From the NCBI GenBank assembly GCA_017452785.1, contig JAFTLT010000019.1, positions 1-64,000 of the forward strand: a stretch of 64,000 bases of DNA, written 5' to 3'. This document shows positions 8,267 to 16,564 of this stretch, piece after piece. The position numbers and the translations under genes were made by a program. Within the stretch, counting starts at the first letter, position 1, and each line of letters starts with the position of its first letter. The notes below the pieces were generated by a model. It had not been told where the DNA came from. It worked only from the letters and a program-made list of their open reading frames with translations, and did no database searches. This stretch comes from Clostridia bacterium (lineage in GTDB: Bacteria > Bacillota > Clostridia > Oscillospirales > Acutalibacteraceae).

Positions 8267-9028
8267 TCAGACGGCAACAGTTTCTTTTGGAGTCATATCA
8301 ATTACGATCTGTTTTTTCTCTTTGCGGTGAAGAAAAACGAGAAGAATAACTGCACCCATAACACTTGTCAGAAATGCACAGAGCATATCAACACAGGTGT
8401 CAAACACTGCCCATTGGTTTTCATTTTGTGCACCCGTGCCAAAGATTTTGAAAAACCAAGGGTCTCTGTCAGGATGAATATTGTAAGCCTGATTGCAGCT
8501 CTCCGGCCAGTAGTAGTCAACAAAAAATTCAAAAATTTCCCATATGACTATGGCAATGTTTGAAAAGCCGAAGGCTGTGAAGGTCTGAAGCAGAGGTGAC
8601 ATCTTATCGTCAGAACGCATAAACATTCTGAGAAGCTCATTGCCTATAAAAACGAAGAGGAAGCCTGTAAGCAGGTGCATAAGCTTATCCCAGCTTGCAA
8701 CATCGTGAATACAGTTCAGTCCGTGGCCACAGAAGGAGGCAAAGAAAATAAGTACATTAAGATAGGTCTGACTTCTGAAGGGCAATTTGCAAACAATCTT
8801 TTTAGGAATAAGGATAAGTCTGACAAGGGTAATGGTGAAGGATGCGAGCAAATTCAGCCCAAGCTGCAGAAGGGTCATATCGAAGCCCGGCCCCAGCTCT
8901 GTGCGCTTATAAATGAGAGCGCCGACCATTAACATCCTCAGCAGCCACCATGAGGCATATTCAAGCTTGCCCACGGAGCTTTTCAGGTCGGCAATTTCGC
9001 CTGAAAAGAAAGATTTAATTTTATTCAT
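8267..9028 (-). CDS. DUF2238/YjdF-like polytopic membrane protein
   Basis: A 253-residue protein with about six transmembrane segments. DKLMHLLTGFLFVFIGNEL, IWEIFEFFVDYYW and FDTCVDMLCAFLTSVMGA carry the spaced His, Glu and Asp residues typical of the DUF2238/YjdF group. No function is established for the family. AGAGGA precedes the ATG by about eight bases. It is convergent with the MATE gene and divergent from the secreted hydrolase at 9238. The family assignment is by motif only. Confidence 0.7.
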   Translation of the reverse strand: MNKIKSFFSGEIADLKSSVGKLEYASWWLLRMLMVGALIYKRTELGPGFDMTLLQLGLNLLASFTITLVRLILIPKKIVCKLPFRSQTYLNVLIFFASFCGHGLNCIHDVASWDKLMHLLTGFLFVFIGNELLRMFMRSDDKMSPLLQTFTAFGFSNIAIVIWEIFEFFVDYYWPESCNQAYNIHPDRDPWFFKIFGTGAQNENQWAVFDTCVDMLCAFLTSVMGAVILLVFLHRKEKKQIVIDMTPKETVAV

Positions 9029-9237
9029 AACACTGTTCCTCTGATATAAGTTTATTGAAAGGTATCATAGCACACTTCCGACAAAAAATAAAGGAAAAAG
9101 ACAAAACTGTAATATATTCTTAAGGTCTTTTAATGAAAAAGTAATTTTTTAAAGTTACGGTTTATTAATATTTCACAAATGTTTAATAGATGTTGCGGTG
9201 ATATTATTAGCGCATTAAAAGCAGAGGAGTAATATAT

Positions 9238-10869
9238 ATGAAAAAAGCGTTTTCGGTTATTCTTGCAATTTTGATTGCTTTCAGCTGTACCCTGCCGAGT
9301 TATGCCGTTCTGCCCGGAGCTGACAGTGTCGATGTCAGAGGAAAGGTTCCTGTTATACTTATAGCAGGTGACGGTGATGCTCTTTACAGCGGTGACGGCG
9401 AAAAGATTTTTCATTTCAGCGGTATGGCTGACTCATTGGGTGAGGGTGGCATTGAACTTGAAAATGTTGCCGAGTCGGTTGCCAATGTTATGCTTCCTTT
9501 TGTTATTGACGGTCTTGTCAAAGATGAATGGGATGCCTTTTATGAAAACCTTGAAAAAGAAATAGGCGATATTTTTGAGGAGTCACGCCTTGATAATAAC
9601 GCAAACCCAAAAGGCGGAAGCGGCATATCCGATGCACGAAAGGCTGAAATGGCTGAGAATATAGCTACGGATAAAAAAGCGGATGACGGTACATACAGCC
9701 TTTTTGATTACCGCTTCTGGTATGACTGGAGACTTGACCCTCTCACTGTTGCCGATGATTTTAACGATTATGTAAAAGCAGTTAAAAAGGTAACAGGTGC
9801 ACCTAAGGTTGCGGTTGTTGCAAGATGCCTTGGTTCTTCTGTTGTAACTGCATATATTGCAAAATACGGCACAAAGGATATAACAGGTGTCAGCTTTAAC
9901 GGCAGTGTTGTGGGCGGTGCTGAAATTCTCAGTGAGGTAATCAGCGGAAAATTCAGAATTGAAGGCGATGCACTTTCAAGAGTGCTTGCTGATACATCTG
10001 CAACGGGTATGATTGATATTGATTCTTTTGTTGTGGCAACTGTTGATTTGGTTATCAAAAGCGGAGTGGTTGACATGGCTATCACAGCTGTTGAAGAAGC
10101 ACTTTATGATAAGCTGATCAGAGGCATGACATCTGCTCTTGCTCTTTCAACCTTTTTTACATGGCCCGGTTATTGGGCAGCAGTGAAGGCTGAAGACTAT
10201 GACACGGCAATTGAGTATGTTTTTGGACCTGAGGGCAGCGAAAAGAGAATACAGTATAAAGGTCTTATTGAAAAGATTGAAAACTATGATAAGGTAGTGC
10301 GTCAGAATTTTGAAAAAATAATGAAAGGTATTCCTGAAAGCGGTGCAAATATCTGCGTTATTTCAAAATACGGTTTTCAGATTATACCTATTTGTGTGTC
10401 GGCTAATATAGTTGCAGATCAGTTTGCAACTGTTGCGTGCTCATCTTTCGGTGCAACAACCTCAACTATTTATGACACACTTTCAGATGAATATATTGCT
10501 GAAAAAACAGCTGAAGGTCTTGGCAGATATATTTCTCCCGATAAGAAAGTTGACGCATCAACCTGTCTTTTCCCTGACTATACATGGTTTGTCAAGGGCT
10601 CATCTCACTCTCTGTGGACCGAAGCAGAAAATATAATCTGCTACGCTGCCGCAGCGGCAGAAAAACAGATGACACCTTCAGATTTCCCTTACACGCAGTT
10701 TATGGTTTTTGATGATGAAACCGATACTATGTCGCCTATGACAACCGAAAACTGTAACACCGAGCTTTGGGAAGCTGAAAAGGCTGACACACCTTTTGAA
10801 AAGCTGACTGTATTTATCAAGTCGTTTGTTTTATGGATAAAGGAAGCTTTAAACAAAATATTCGGTTAA
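9238..10869 (+). CDS. Secreted alpha/beta-hydrolase with Cys at the nucleophile elbow
   Basis: A 543-residue exported protein; the signal peptide is about residues 1-23 (ending SYA). KVPVILIAGDGD near residue 37 resembles the oxyanion strand of LCAT/lipase folds. The expected GxSxG elbow reads VVARCLGSS, so Cys197 replaces the serine. It is paralogous to the protein at 33918-35789, which keeps a serine (APISQGGS) at the same place after a similar KKxTG..KV strand. The C terminus is a hydrophobic helix (FIKSFVLWIKEALNKIFG) with no sortase motif. The substrate is unknown; it may be a thiol hydrolase or an inactive binding protein. Confidence 0.7.
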   Translation: MKKAFSVILAILIAFSCTLPSYAVLPGADSVDVRGKVPVILIAGDGDALYSGDGEKIFHFSGMADSLGEGGIELENVAESVANVMLPFVIDGLVKDEWDAFYENLEKEIGDIFEESRLDNNANPKGGSGISDARKAEMAENIATDKKADDGTYSLFDYRFWYDWRLDPLTVADDFNDYVKAVKKVTGAPKVAVVARCLGSSVVTAYIAKYGTKDITGVSFNGSVVGGAEILSEVISGKFRIEGDALSRVLADTSATGMIDIDSFVVATVDLVIKSGVVDMAITAVEEALYDKLIRGMTSALALSTFFTWPGYWAAVKAEDYDTAIEYVFGPEGSEKRIQYKGLIEKIENYDKVVRQNFEKIMKGIPESGANICVISKYGFQIIPICVSANIVADQFATVACSSFGATTSTIYDTLSDEYIAEKTAEGLGRYISPDKKVDASTCLFPDYTWFVKGSSHSLWTEAENIICYAAAAAEKQMTPSDFPYTQFMVFDDETDTMSPMTTENCNTELWEAEKADTPFEKLTVFIKSFVLWIKEALNKIFG

Positions 10870-10890
10870 CAAAAAAATCCGTCAGGCAAA

Positions 10891-11191
10891 GGCGTTGTGT
10901 TCGTAAGGACACAACGCCAGTTTTATTCGCCATACGGCGAGTTGTATTGCTGTGCAGTGTTATTGTGCTTTCGCACAGTGTTATTGTCCTTCGGACAGTT
11001 CTATGCGAATAAAATAACACTGAAACCGCAAGGTTTCAATATTACTTTTGATTTATCAAAAATATCACTGCAAATTTTAATTTGCAATATCACTTATACA
11101 TACCGAAAACAGCTTGTTTTCAGACTGACATAATTGTTCTCAAAGTATACAACCCATTATGACACTTTCAATACGAAAGTGTCAATTTTTT
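10891..11191. repeat. Tandem hairpin array
   Basis: At least nine inverted repeats are packed into 300 bases. Stems include 10891-10918 (10 bp), 10927-10940, 10964-10977, 10985-10997, 11021-11038 (GCAA loop), 11046-11061, 11069-11086, 11105-11121 and 11161-11183 (9 bp plus a T-run). TTTTATTCGC at 10921 pairs perfectly with GCGAATAAAA at 11005, enclosing three hairpins in a multibranch fold. Several later hairpins are joined by AATATYAC linkers. The stems differ in sequence, so this is conserved structure rather than simple duplication. No ORF is supported here, and 11192-11337 holds only a promoter. The last hairpin can act as a terminator. Confidence 0.75.
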
Positions 11192-11337
11192 ATAAAAGAT
11201 TAAAAAGTGTCTCCCACGGGTCTGTTTTATCTGTTCTTAGCAACCCCGCTCAAACAGCCGACGGATTTTTTGTTGATTTGAAAGAGTGGTTGTGGTAATA
11301 TACTATAAGTAACACGAAACAAAAAGGAGTTGATTTT

Positions 11338-12084
11338 ATGGTTATATATTTCAGCGGTACGGGAAACAGCCGATATTGCGCCGAAAAAATTGCAAAGGCC
11401 CTCGATGATGAATTTATAAATGCAGCTGATTATATCAAGCATGGCAAGGCAGGTAATTTTGCTTCGCAAAAGCCGTGGGTTTTTGCTGTGCCCACTTATG
11501 CATGGCAGGTGCCGCATATATTTGAATCCTTTTTGAAGACAGCTACCTTCAGCGGCACCGAAGACGCGTACTTTATAATGACCTGCGGCGGTGATATAGG
11601 AAATGCTTCGGTGCACAACAAAAAGCTGTGTGATGAGGCAGGTCTTAATTATATGGGTACTCTTGAAGTGGTTATGCCTGAAAATTATATTGCTATGTTC
11701 GAGGTGCCTGATGAAGAGGAATCTGAAAAAATAGTTGCTGAGGCTCTGCCTGTGCTGGAAAAGGGTATAGAAGCAATAACTCAGAGAAAATCTTTGCCTG
11801 AGAGGAAGGTCAGCCTTGCAGATAAAATGAAAAGCGGGATTGTTAACACTGCTTTTTATGCTTTGTTTGTGAAAAGCAAGGCATTTTATGCAAGCGATGA
11901 CTGTGTTGCCTGCGGAAAATGTGAAAAGGTCTGCCCGACAAACTGTGTTACACTTAAAAACGGCAAGCCTGTCTGGGGTGAAGGGTGCACCCACTGCATG
12001 GCGTGTATATGCTTATGCCCCGCCAAGGCTATAGAGTACGGCAAAAATAGTGTTGGCAAGAGAAGATATTTATGTAATACTTAA
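11338..12084 (+). CDS. EFR1-type flavodoxin-ferredoxin protein
   Basis: A 248-residue cytoplasmic electron carrier of the EFR1 family. The N-terminal flavodoxin-like fold begins with an FMN phosphate loop, SGTGNSRYCA (6-15). The C terminus holds two [4Fe-4S] sites: Cys189/192/195/199 (CVACGKCEKVC) and Cys217/220/223/227 (CTHCMACICLC). Partner enzymes are not evident from the neighbours. AAAAGGAG lies before the ATG, and a TTGAAA/TACTAT promoter (17-base spacer) lies at 11278-11306. It is monocistronic between the hairpin array and a His-rich peptide gene. Confidence 0.92.
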   Translation: MVIYFSGTGNSRYCAEKIAKALDDEFINAADYIKHGKAGNFASQKPWVFAVPTYAWQVPHIFESFLKTATFSGTEDAYFIMTCGGDIGNASVHNKKLCDEAGLNYMGTLEVVMPENYIAMFEVPDEEESEKIVAEALPVLEKGIEAITQRKSLPERKVSLADKMKSGIVNTAFYALFVKSKAFYASDDCVACGKCEKVCPTNCVTLKNGKPVWGEGCTHCMACICLCPAKAIEYGKNSVGKRRYLCNT

Positions 12085-12147
12085 GATTGACAAAAAACAG
12101 AAATTTATGTTATAATTCGATATAGTATTAAAAAAGGAGCTATCAAA

Positions 12148-12369
12148 ATGAAAAAGAAACTGACTATGAAGCAGATATTTATCCCTGTCGCAATTGTTGT
12201 GGTTATCCTTGCAATTGTAGCAGTTATTCTGAGCAAAACAGGTGACACAGGTTCAAGCGACCTTGGCTATCATACACATGCAAACGGTGAAACACATTAC
12301 GACAGCACAACAACCACTCAGGAATATCATACTCACGCTGACGGTGAAACACACTACGGCGAGCACTGA
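12148..12369 (+). CDS. Membrane-anchored His-rich peptide
   Basis: A 73-residue protein with one N-terminal transmembrane helix (about 10-30). The exposed tail carries two imperfect copies of YHTHA(N/D)GETHY, giving seven to eight histidines in about 35 residues. This suggests surface binding of zinc, copper or nickel, an inference from composition only. It has its own promoter (TTGACA 12087, TATAAT 12111, 18-base spacer), AAAGGAG, and a terminator, so it is a real monocistronic gene despite its size. I know no named family. Confidence 0.75.
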   Translation: MKKKLTMKQIFIPVAIVVVILAIVAVILSKTGDTGSSDLGYHTHANGETHYDSTTTTQEYHTHADGETHYGEH

Positions 12370-12394
12370 TCATTGTGCAAATGAATAATTAATT

Positions 12395-12436
12395 ATTGCG
12401 GTCGCATTATAGTTTGATGTGACTGCAATTTTTTTT
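12395..12436 (+). terminator. Terminator after the His-rich peptide gene
   Basis: A stem of about 12 bp (TTGCGGTCGCAT with GATGTGACTGCAA, some G-U pairs) is followed by T8. Confidence 0.8.
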
Positions 12437-12502
12437 GCTGCATAGCAGGTGTTGACAAAGAGGTAATGTTGCTATATTATAAACTTAAAGGAGAGTGACA
12501 GT

Positions 12503-13003
12503 ATGAAACTGTATATAAGACAAAAGGTTTTTTCGTGGAATGATAAATTTACCGTTAAAGACGAATACGGGCGTGACAGATATATAGTTGAGGGAGAAAT
12601 ATTCTCCTTTGGCAAAAAACTTCATGTTTATGATATGGCAGGCAATGAGGTGGCGTTCATTCAGCAGAAAGTTTTCAGTTTTTTGCCGAGATATTATGTT
12701 TTTATAGGCGAAACACAGGTTGCTGAAATTGTGAAGAAAATGACCTTGTTTTTTCCTAAATATTATGTTGAGGGTCTTGATTGGGAGGTAACAGGAAGAT
12801 TTTTAGCTCACGATTATGAAATAACAAAAAACGGTGGGCACATTGTTACCATCAGCAAAGAATGGATGACATGGGGCGACTGTTATGAGCTTAATATTGC
12901 TCCCACTGCAGACGAAATAGTGGCTCTTGCAACGGTGCTTGCCATTGACTGTGCAACTGAAAACAATGGTGGCGGAGTATCAGTCTCTTTTGGAGGAGAC
13001 TGA
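12503..13003 (+). CDS. LURP-one-related (YxjI-like) protein
   Basis: A 166-residue protein of the tubby-like LURP-one fold: alternating beta strands such as LYIRQKVFSWNDKFTVKDEYG and LHVYDMAGNEVAFIQQKVFSF, then one C-terminal helix (DEIVALATVLAIDCA). Bacterial members have no settled function; the fold resembles lipid-binding scramblase-like domains. A consensus promoter (TTGACA 12452, TATTAT 12475, spacer 17) and GGAG support expression. The stop codon is ten bases from the left arm of an inverted repeat. Confidence 0.85.
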   Translation: MKLYIRQKVFSWNDKFTVKDEYGRDRYIVEGEIFSFGKKLHVYDMAGNEVAFIQQKVFSFLPRYYVFIGETQVAEIVKKMTLFFPKYYVEGLDWEVTGRFLAHDYEITKNGGHIVTISKEWMTWGDCYELNIAPTADEIVALATVLAIDCATENNGGGVSVSFGGD

Positions 13004-13012
13004 TTGAATGCA

Positions 13013-13305
13013 GAGTGCAGAATTGTGGTCGCAGGTTTACCGCCTACTGATAAATAAAATTATATCCGCAGAGAGAGTTGGCAGGAGATACCGACTCTCT
13101 TGATTTTTACTTCATCCGTCACTGCGTGACACCTTCCCCCCTTTTTAAAAGGGGAAGGCTAAAATATAAGCAGGTCACTACCGATTTTCAGTAGTGACCT
13201 GCCGTTTATTTAAGATTGCTAAAATTTCAAGTTTTTGAGCTTTATCTCTGCGGGAACAAGCATATTGTTGGTAGCAGGTAAATCTGCGACCACAATTCTG
13301 CACTC
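13013..13305. repeat. MITE-like element with 35-bp inverted arms
   Basis: Arms at 13013-13047 and 13271-13305 are inverted copies: the outer 29 bases match at 28 positions and the full 35 at about 31. Inside are three more hairpins (about 13069-13100, 13132-13158 and 13171-13201). The middle one, CCTTCCCC/GGGGAAGG after CATCCGTCACTGCGTGACA, resembles a dispersed repeat of gut Clostridia. The element fills the whole gap and abuts the stop codon of the next gene. No transposase or clear target duplication is visible. Confidence 0.65.
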
Positions 13306-13307
13306 AA

Positions 13308-14684
13308 TTAAGCGTATTTGATCATTCTGTAAACTTCAACAACGATTGTCCAGAGTCTTGTGCTCTTGAGTGCAAAGATAATCTTGTCGAAAAGTGAACA
13401 AAGAGTTTTTTCCTCTTCATATGTGAGCTTTTCACTGCCGTCGTCAATTACGAGAGCCTGAGTCAGGCAAATGCCGCCTTCTGAGAAAAGCTCTGCTCTG
13501 ACATATTGGAAGTTTTCTGCACCTTCGATTGTGTCAAGGTCAAGAGTTACATCCTCAGCACCGATAGCACCTTCTGCAATAATTTTGCCGTCAGCTATCC
13601 ACTGGATTGTGGAAGCATTTTCAGCGGCAACTGTAACTTTGTGACCTTCGGTTACAACCTTTGTGAAAACCGGGTAGGGAAGGTCAGTGTTGCGTGCATT
13701 GATTTCCTCTTTAGGTCCGATAATATCATTTGCACGAAGATTTCTTGTCACCATGAAGAATGCACCTGTCTGCATGGTTTCTTTGACATGCTCAACATCG
13801 TTTTCTTCCATCATAAAGATGCTGAATGAAGTGTCAATAGTGTCTCTGACATGAGCATCGGTGTTGCTGAAGCCGATAACATTTTTGCCGTAGGGGAGAG
13901 TGTACATAAGAATGTTATCCCAAAGGATACGGTCATAAGGAGTGGTTGAGTTCGTTTCGTTGAAAACCTCCATACCGAGACATGTGGGATATTTAAGAAG
14001 AAGCTCAGCGAAGAATTCAATGTTTTCAGGGTCGCTGACGGTTGTGATATCCTTGTTGCTTTCGAGCCAGTCGCCCGGATGGTTGATATGTGACAGACCG
14101 CCGTTTTCTTCAATGAAAGCAATAGCCTGTTCATAGCCGTTTTCGGTACCGCCGAAGCCGTTGCCCTTGTCATAGGGAAGGAAGTAGCCGTTGACATGTG
14201 CCTTTGTCAGAGTCAGGTTGTTAAGCTCGTTTGCTCCTGTAACACATACCATTTTCTTATTTCTTACAGTGCCGTCATAAAGAGGATATGTACCTGTTGT
14301 GATACCCTCAAACTCTTCGTCAGTGAGAGGACGAACATTGTTGCCGAGAAGCTTCTGATATGAATAAAGGAGCTGCTCGTCGGGAACTTCATTCCAAGGT
14401 GTGCCTGTAACACCATGGTCGGCATTTGCAAGGAAGTCATAGTCCTGCTCATAATATTCTTTAACCATAGTGGGCAGGTCTTCGTCTGCGTCACTGTAGG
14501 TTGTGTGTGAATGAGTAGTGCCTTTGTATGCGCCCCATGCATTTTCACCTGACCAGATAACATCTGCATAAGGTGAAACTATTGTGTAGTCCTTTTCATC
14601 TGCAGCTGATGCGCCAAAAGTGAAAAATGAGAGTGTGAGCATCAGGCAAAGGAGAAGGCTGATGAGTTTCTTTGTTTTTTTCAT
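13308..14684 (-). CDS. Secreted PHP-domain phosphoesterase-like protein
   Basis: A 458-residue exported protein (signal peptide 1-27, ending ASA). The PHP metal site starts with GTTHSHTTYSD (His58, His60), followed by DFLANADHG. Further candidate ligands are in HINHPGDW and GFSNTDAH. PHP domains hydrolyse phosphoesters with a polynuclear metal centre; secreted forms are usually of unknown substrate. A beta domain follows (about 335-415), then a hydrophobic C-terminal helix (IIFALKSTRLWTIVVEVYR). A GGAGG site precedes the ATG. The 3' end abuts the inverted repeat. Confidence 0.85.
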   Translation of the reverse strand: MKKTKKLISLLLCLMLTLSFFTFGASAADEKDYTIVSPYADVIWSGENAWGAYKGTTHSHTTYSDADEDLPTMVKEYYEQDYDFLANADHGVTGTPWNEVPDEQLLYSYQKLLGNNVRPLTDEEFEGITTGTYPLYDGTVRNKKMVCVTGANELNNLTLTKAHVNGYFLPYDKGNGFGGTENGYEQAIAFIEENGGLSHINHPGDWLESNKDITTVSDPENIEFFAELLLKYPTCLGMEVFNETNSTTPYDRILWDNILMYTLPYGKNVIGFSNTDAHVRDTIDTSFSIFMMEENDVEHVKETMQTGAFFMVTRNLRANDIIGPKEEINARNTDLPYPVFTKVVTEGHKVTVAAENASTIQWIADGKIIAEGAIGAEDVTLDLDTIEGAENFQYVRAELFSEGGICLTQALVIDDGSEKLTYEEEKTLCSLFDKIIFALKSTRLWTIVVEVYRMIKYA

Positions 14685-14799
14685 AGATTTTTCCTCCGTT
14701 AATGATTGTATGAATATATTTTATTACTCACATAAAGAAAAGTCAACAATTATATATACAATTTATATTGTGATTGCTCTGTATTTTTTGATTTTTCTA

Positions 14800-14828
14800 T
14801 TGACAAACCTGCTTTTATGCTTTAAAAT
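14800..14828 (+). promoter_or_regulatory. Promoter of the trpB T-box transcript
   Basis: TTGACA at 14800 and TAAAAT at 14823 have a 17-base spacer, placing transcription start near 14835, just before the T-box. Confidence 0.75.
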
Positions 14829-14834
14829 ATCACC

Positions 14835-15084
14835 ATAACAGAATATTAAACCGATGAACGAGAGTAGTAGTACACGAGAGAAGCTGACAGAGAGCCGCGG
14901 CGGTGGAAAGCGGTAGTGAAACAGTGTGTGAATGGACTCGTGAGGGCGGCCCGAAAAATGCTGAGTAGGCGCCGACGGAAACTCTAACCGTTATGATGAG
15001 AGCGCATGTCGGTGCGTGACAACCATTAAGGTGGCTTACAGTTGATTTATTACCTGTTCCTTTATGGGGCAGGTGTATTTTTTT
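14835..15084 (+). promoter_or_regulatory. T-box riboswitch, tRNA-Trp specific
   Basis: Stem I landmarks are present: GATGAACGAGAGTAGTA, the AGAGAG bulge at 14889, and the distal loop partner GGTGGAAAGCGG. The specifier loop reads GAA-TGG-A, placing the UGG (Trp) codon at 14933-14935. The antiterminator element AAGGTGGC at 15028-15035 pairs with the uncharged tRNA acceptor end. Its variable base C fits the G discriminator of bacterial tRNA-Trp. A 9-bp terminator (15052-15074) with T7 follows. Low charging of tRNA-Trp should therefore switch on the downstream trpB. Confidence 0.93.
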
Positions 15085-15100
15085 GAAAGAAGGTCTTGTT

Positions 15101-16345
15101 ATGAACAAGTATAGAGAATTTGACAACTATTTAAAGGAATATCCTACTAAGGACGGCTACTTCGGTGAGTTTGGCGGAGCTTTTCTGCCGCCTGAATTAG
15201 AGCCGGCTTTCAAAGAGGCCGACGACGCTTATGAGGCAATCTGCCATTCGGCTCAGTTTATCAACGAGCTTCGCAGAATAAGAAAGGAATTTCAGGGCAG
15301 ACCCACACCTGTTTATCATTGCGAGAGACTTTCAAAGATCTTCGGCAATTGCCAGATTTATTTAAAGAGAGAGGATCTCAACCACACAGGTGCTCACAAG
15401 CTCAACCACTGCATGGGCGAGGGTCTTCTTGCAAAATATATGGGCAAGACCAAGCTCATTGCTGAGACAGGCGCAGGTCAGCACGGTGTTGCCATAGCAA
15501 CTGCGGCCGCCTATTTCGGCATGGAATGTGATGTTTATATGGGTGAGGTTGATATTGCAAAGCAGCACCCCAATGTAATAAGAATGAAAATGCTCGGCGC
15601 AAATGTTATTCCCGTTACTCACGGACTCAAGACTCTTAAAGAGGCTGTTGACGCTGCATTTGAGGCATATCTTAAAGAATACGACCACGCAATTTATTGC
15701 ATAGGGTCAGCTCTCGGTCCTCATCCCTTCCCTAAAATGGTAAGAGATTTTCAGACTGTTATCGGCTATGAGGCAAGAGATCAGTTCCTTGAGATGACAG
15801 GCATCATGCCTGATGCTGTTTGTGCATGTGTTGGTGGCGGCTCAAACTCAATAGGTATGTTCACACCTTTCCTTGCAGATCCTGTTGAGATTTACGGCAT
15901 TGAGCCTCTCGGCAGAGGACACAAGATCGGTGACCATGCTGCAACTATGGCATACGGCACAAAGGGCAAGCTTCACGGCTTTGAAAGCTATCTTCTTCAG
16001 GATGAAAAGGGTGAGCCACTGCCTGTTTATTCCGTTGCAAGCGGTCTTGATTATCCCGGTGTAGGCCCTGAGCATGCATTCCTTCGTGACAGCGGCAGAG
16101 TACACTATGAAACTGTAAGCGACGAGGAAGCAATGGAAGCTTTCTTCCTGCTGTCAAGATATGAGGGCATCATCCCCGCAATTGAAAGCTCACACGCTGT
16201 TGCCTATGCAATAAGATATGCAAAGGAGCATCCGTCAGGCTCAATTCTCGTTTCACTTTCAGGCAGAGGAGATAAGGATATCGACTATGTTTATGAAAAT
16301 TACGGTTGTGGTGAGCAGTTTAAGCTCGACTATAAAATAGATTAA
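15101..16345 (+). CDS. trpB: Tryptophan synthase beta chain (standalone)
   Basis: A 414-residue PLP enzyme that joins L-serine and indole to make tryptophan. [13 protein letters not shown] holds the PLP lysine, [10 protein letters not shown] the catalytic Glu, and [10 protein letters not shown] the phosphate loop, followed by HEGIIPALESSHA-like and SGRGDKD segments. The ATG at 15101 with AGAAGG is preferred over an upstream TTG at 15083 inside the terminator U-run. No trpA or other trp gene adjoins it, so it may salvage external indole. Control is by the Trp T-box directly upstream, and a terminator follows. Confidence 0.95.
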   Translation: MNKYREFDNYLKEYPTKDGYFGEFGGAFLPPELEPAFKEADDAYEAICHSAQFINELRRIRKEFQGRPTPVYHCERLSKIFGNCQIYLKREDLNHTGAHKLNHCMGEGLLAKYMGKTKLIAETGAGQHGVAIATAAAYFGMECDVYMGEVDIAKQHPNVIRMKMLGANVIPVTHGLKTLKEAVDAAFEAYLKEYDHAIYCIGSALGPHPFPKMVRDFQTVIGYEARDQFLEMTGIMPDAVCACVGGGSNSIGMFTPFLADPVEIYGIEPLGRGHKIGDHAATMAYGTKGKLHGFESYLLQDEKGEPLPVYSVASGLDYPGVGPEHAFLRDSGRVHYETVSDEEAMEAFFLLSRYEGIIPAIESSHAVAYAIRYAKEHPSGSILVSLSGRGDKDIDYVYENYGCGEQFKLDYKID

Positions 16346-16359
16346 TTTTCCACATTTTA

Positions 16360-16410
16360 CACAGCTTTTCCGCAGAGTTTTTAACACGGGAAAGGCTGTG
16401 TGATTTTTTT
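16360..16410 (+). terminator. Terminator after trpB
   Basis: CACAGC plus TTTCC pairs with GGGAAA plus GCTGTG across a long loop, followed by T7 at 16403. Confidence 0.8.
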
Positions 16411-16564
16411 GTGAAGTGCTTATTTACACTTTGTTTTCAACTGCCGGATTTTTCTCTCTTTTTATCCGTCAAAATAACCAATAAGCGGTTTTTTCTATTG
16501 ACTTAATAAGCTCAAAGTGGTATATTTAACCTGTCTCAAATTTTTTATAACGGAGGACAGAAGA

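Noticed and set aside
10891-11191. Possible CRISPR array
   Set aside because: The hairpins are not identical repeats, spacers are not of constant length, and no cas gene is nearby.
11227-11994. 255-codon open frame on the minus strand
   Set aside because: It is antisense to the EFR1 gene, whose FMN loop and Fe-S cysteines are clear; the antisense protein has no motif and no binding site.
13013-13305. Insertion sequence
   Set aside because: Inverted ends exist, but the 293-bp element has no transposase frame.
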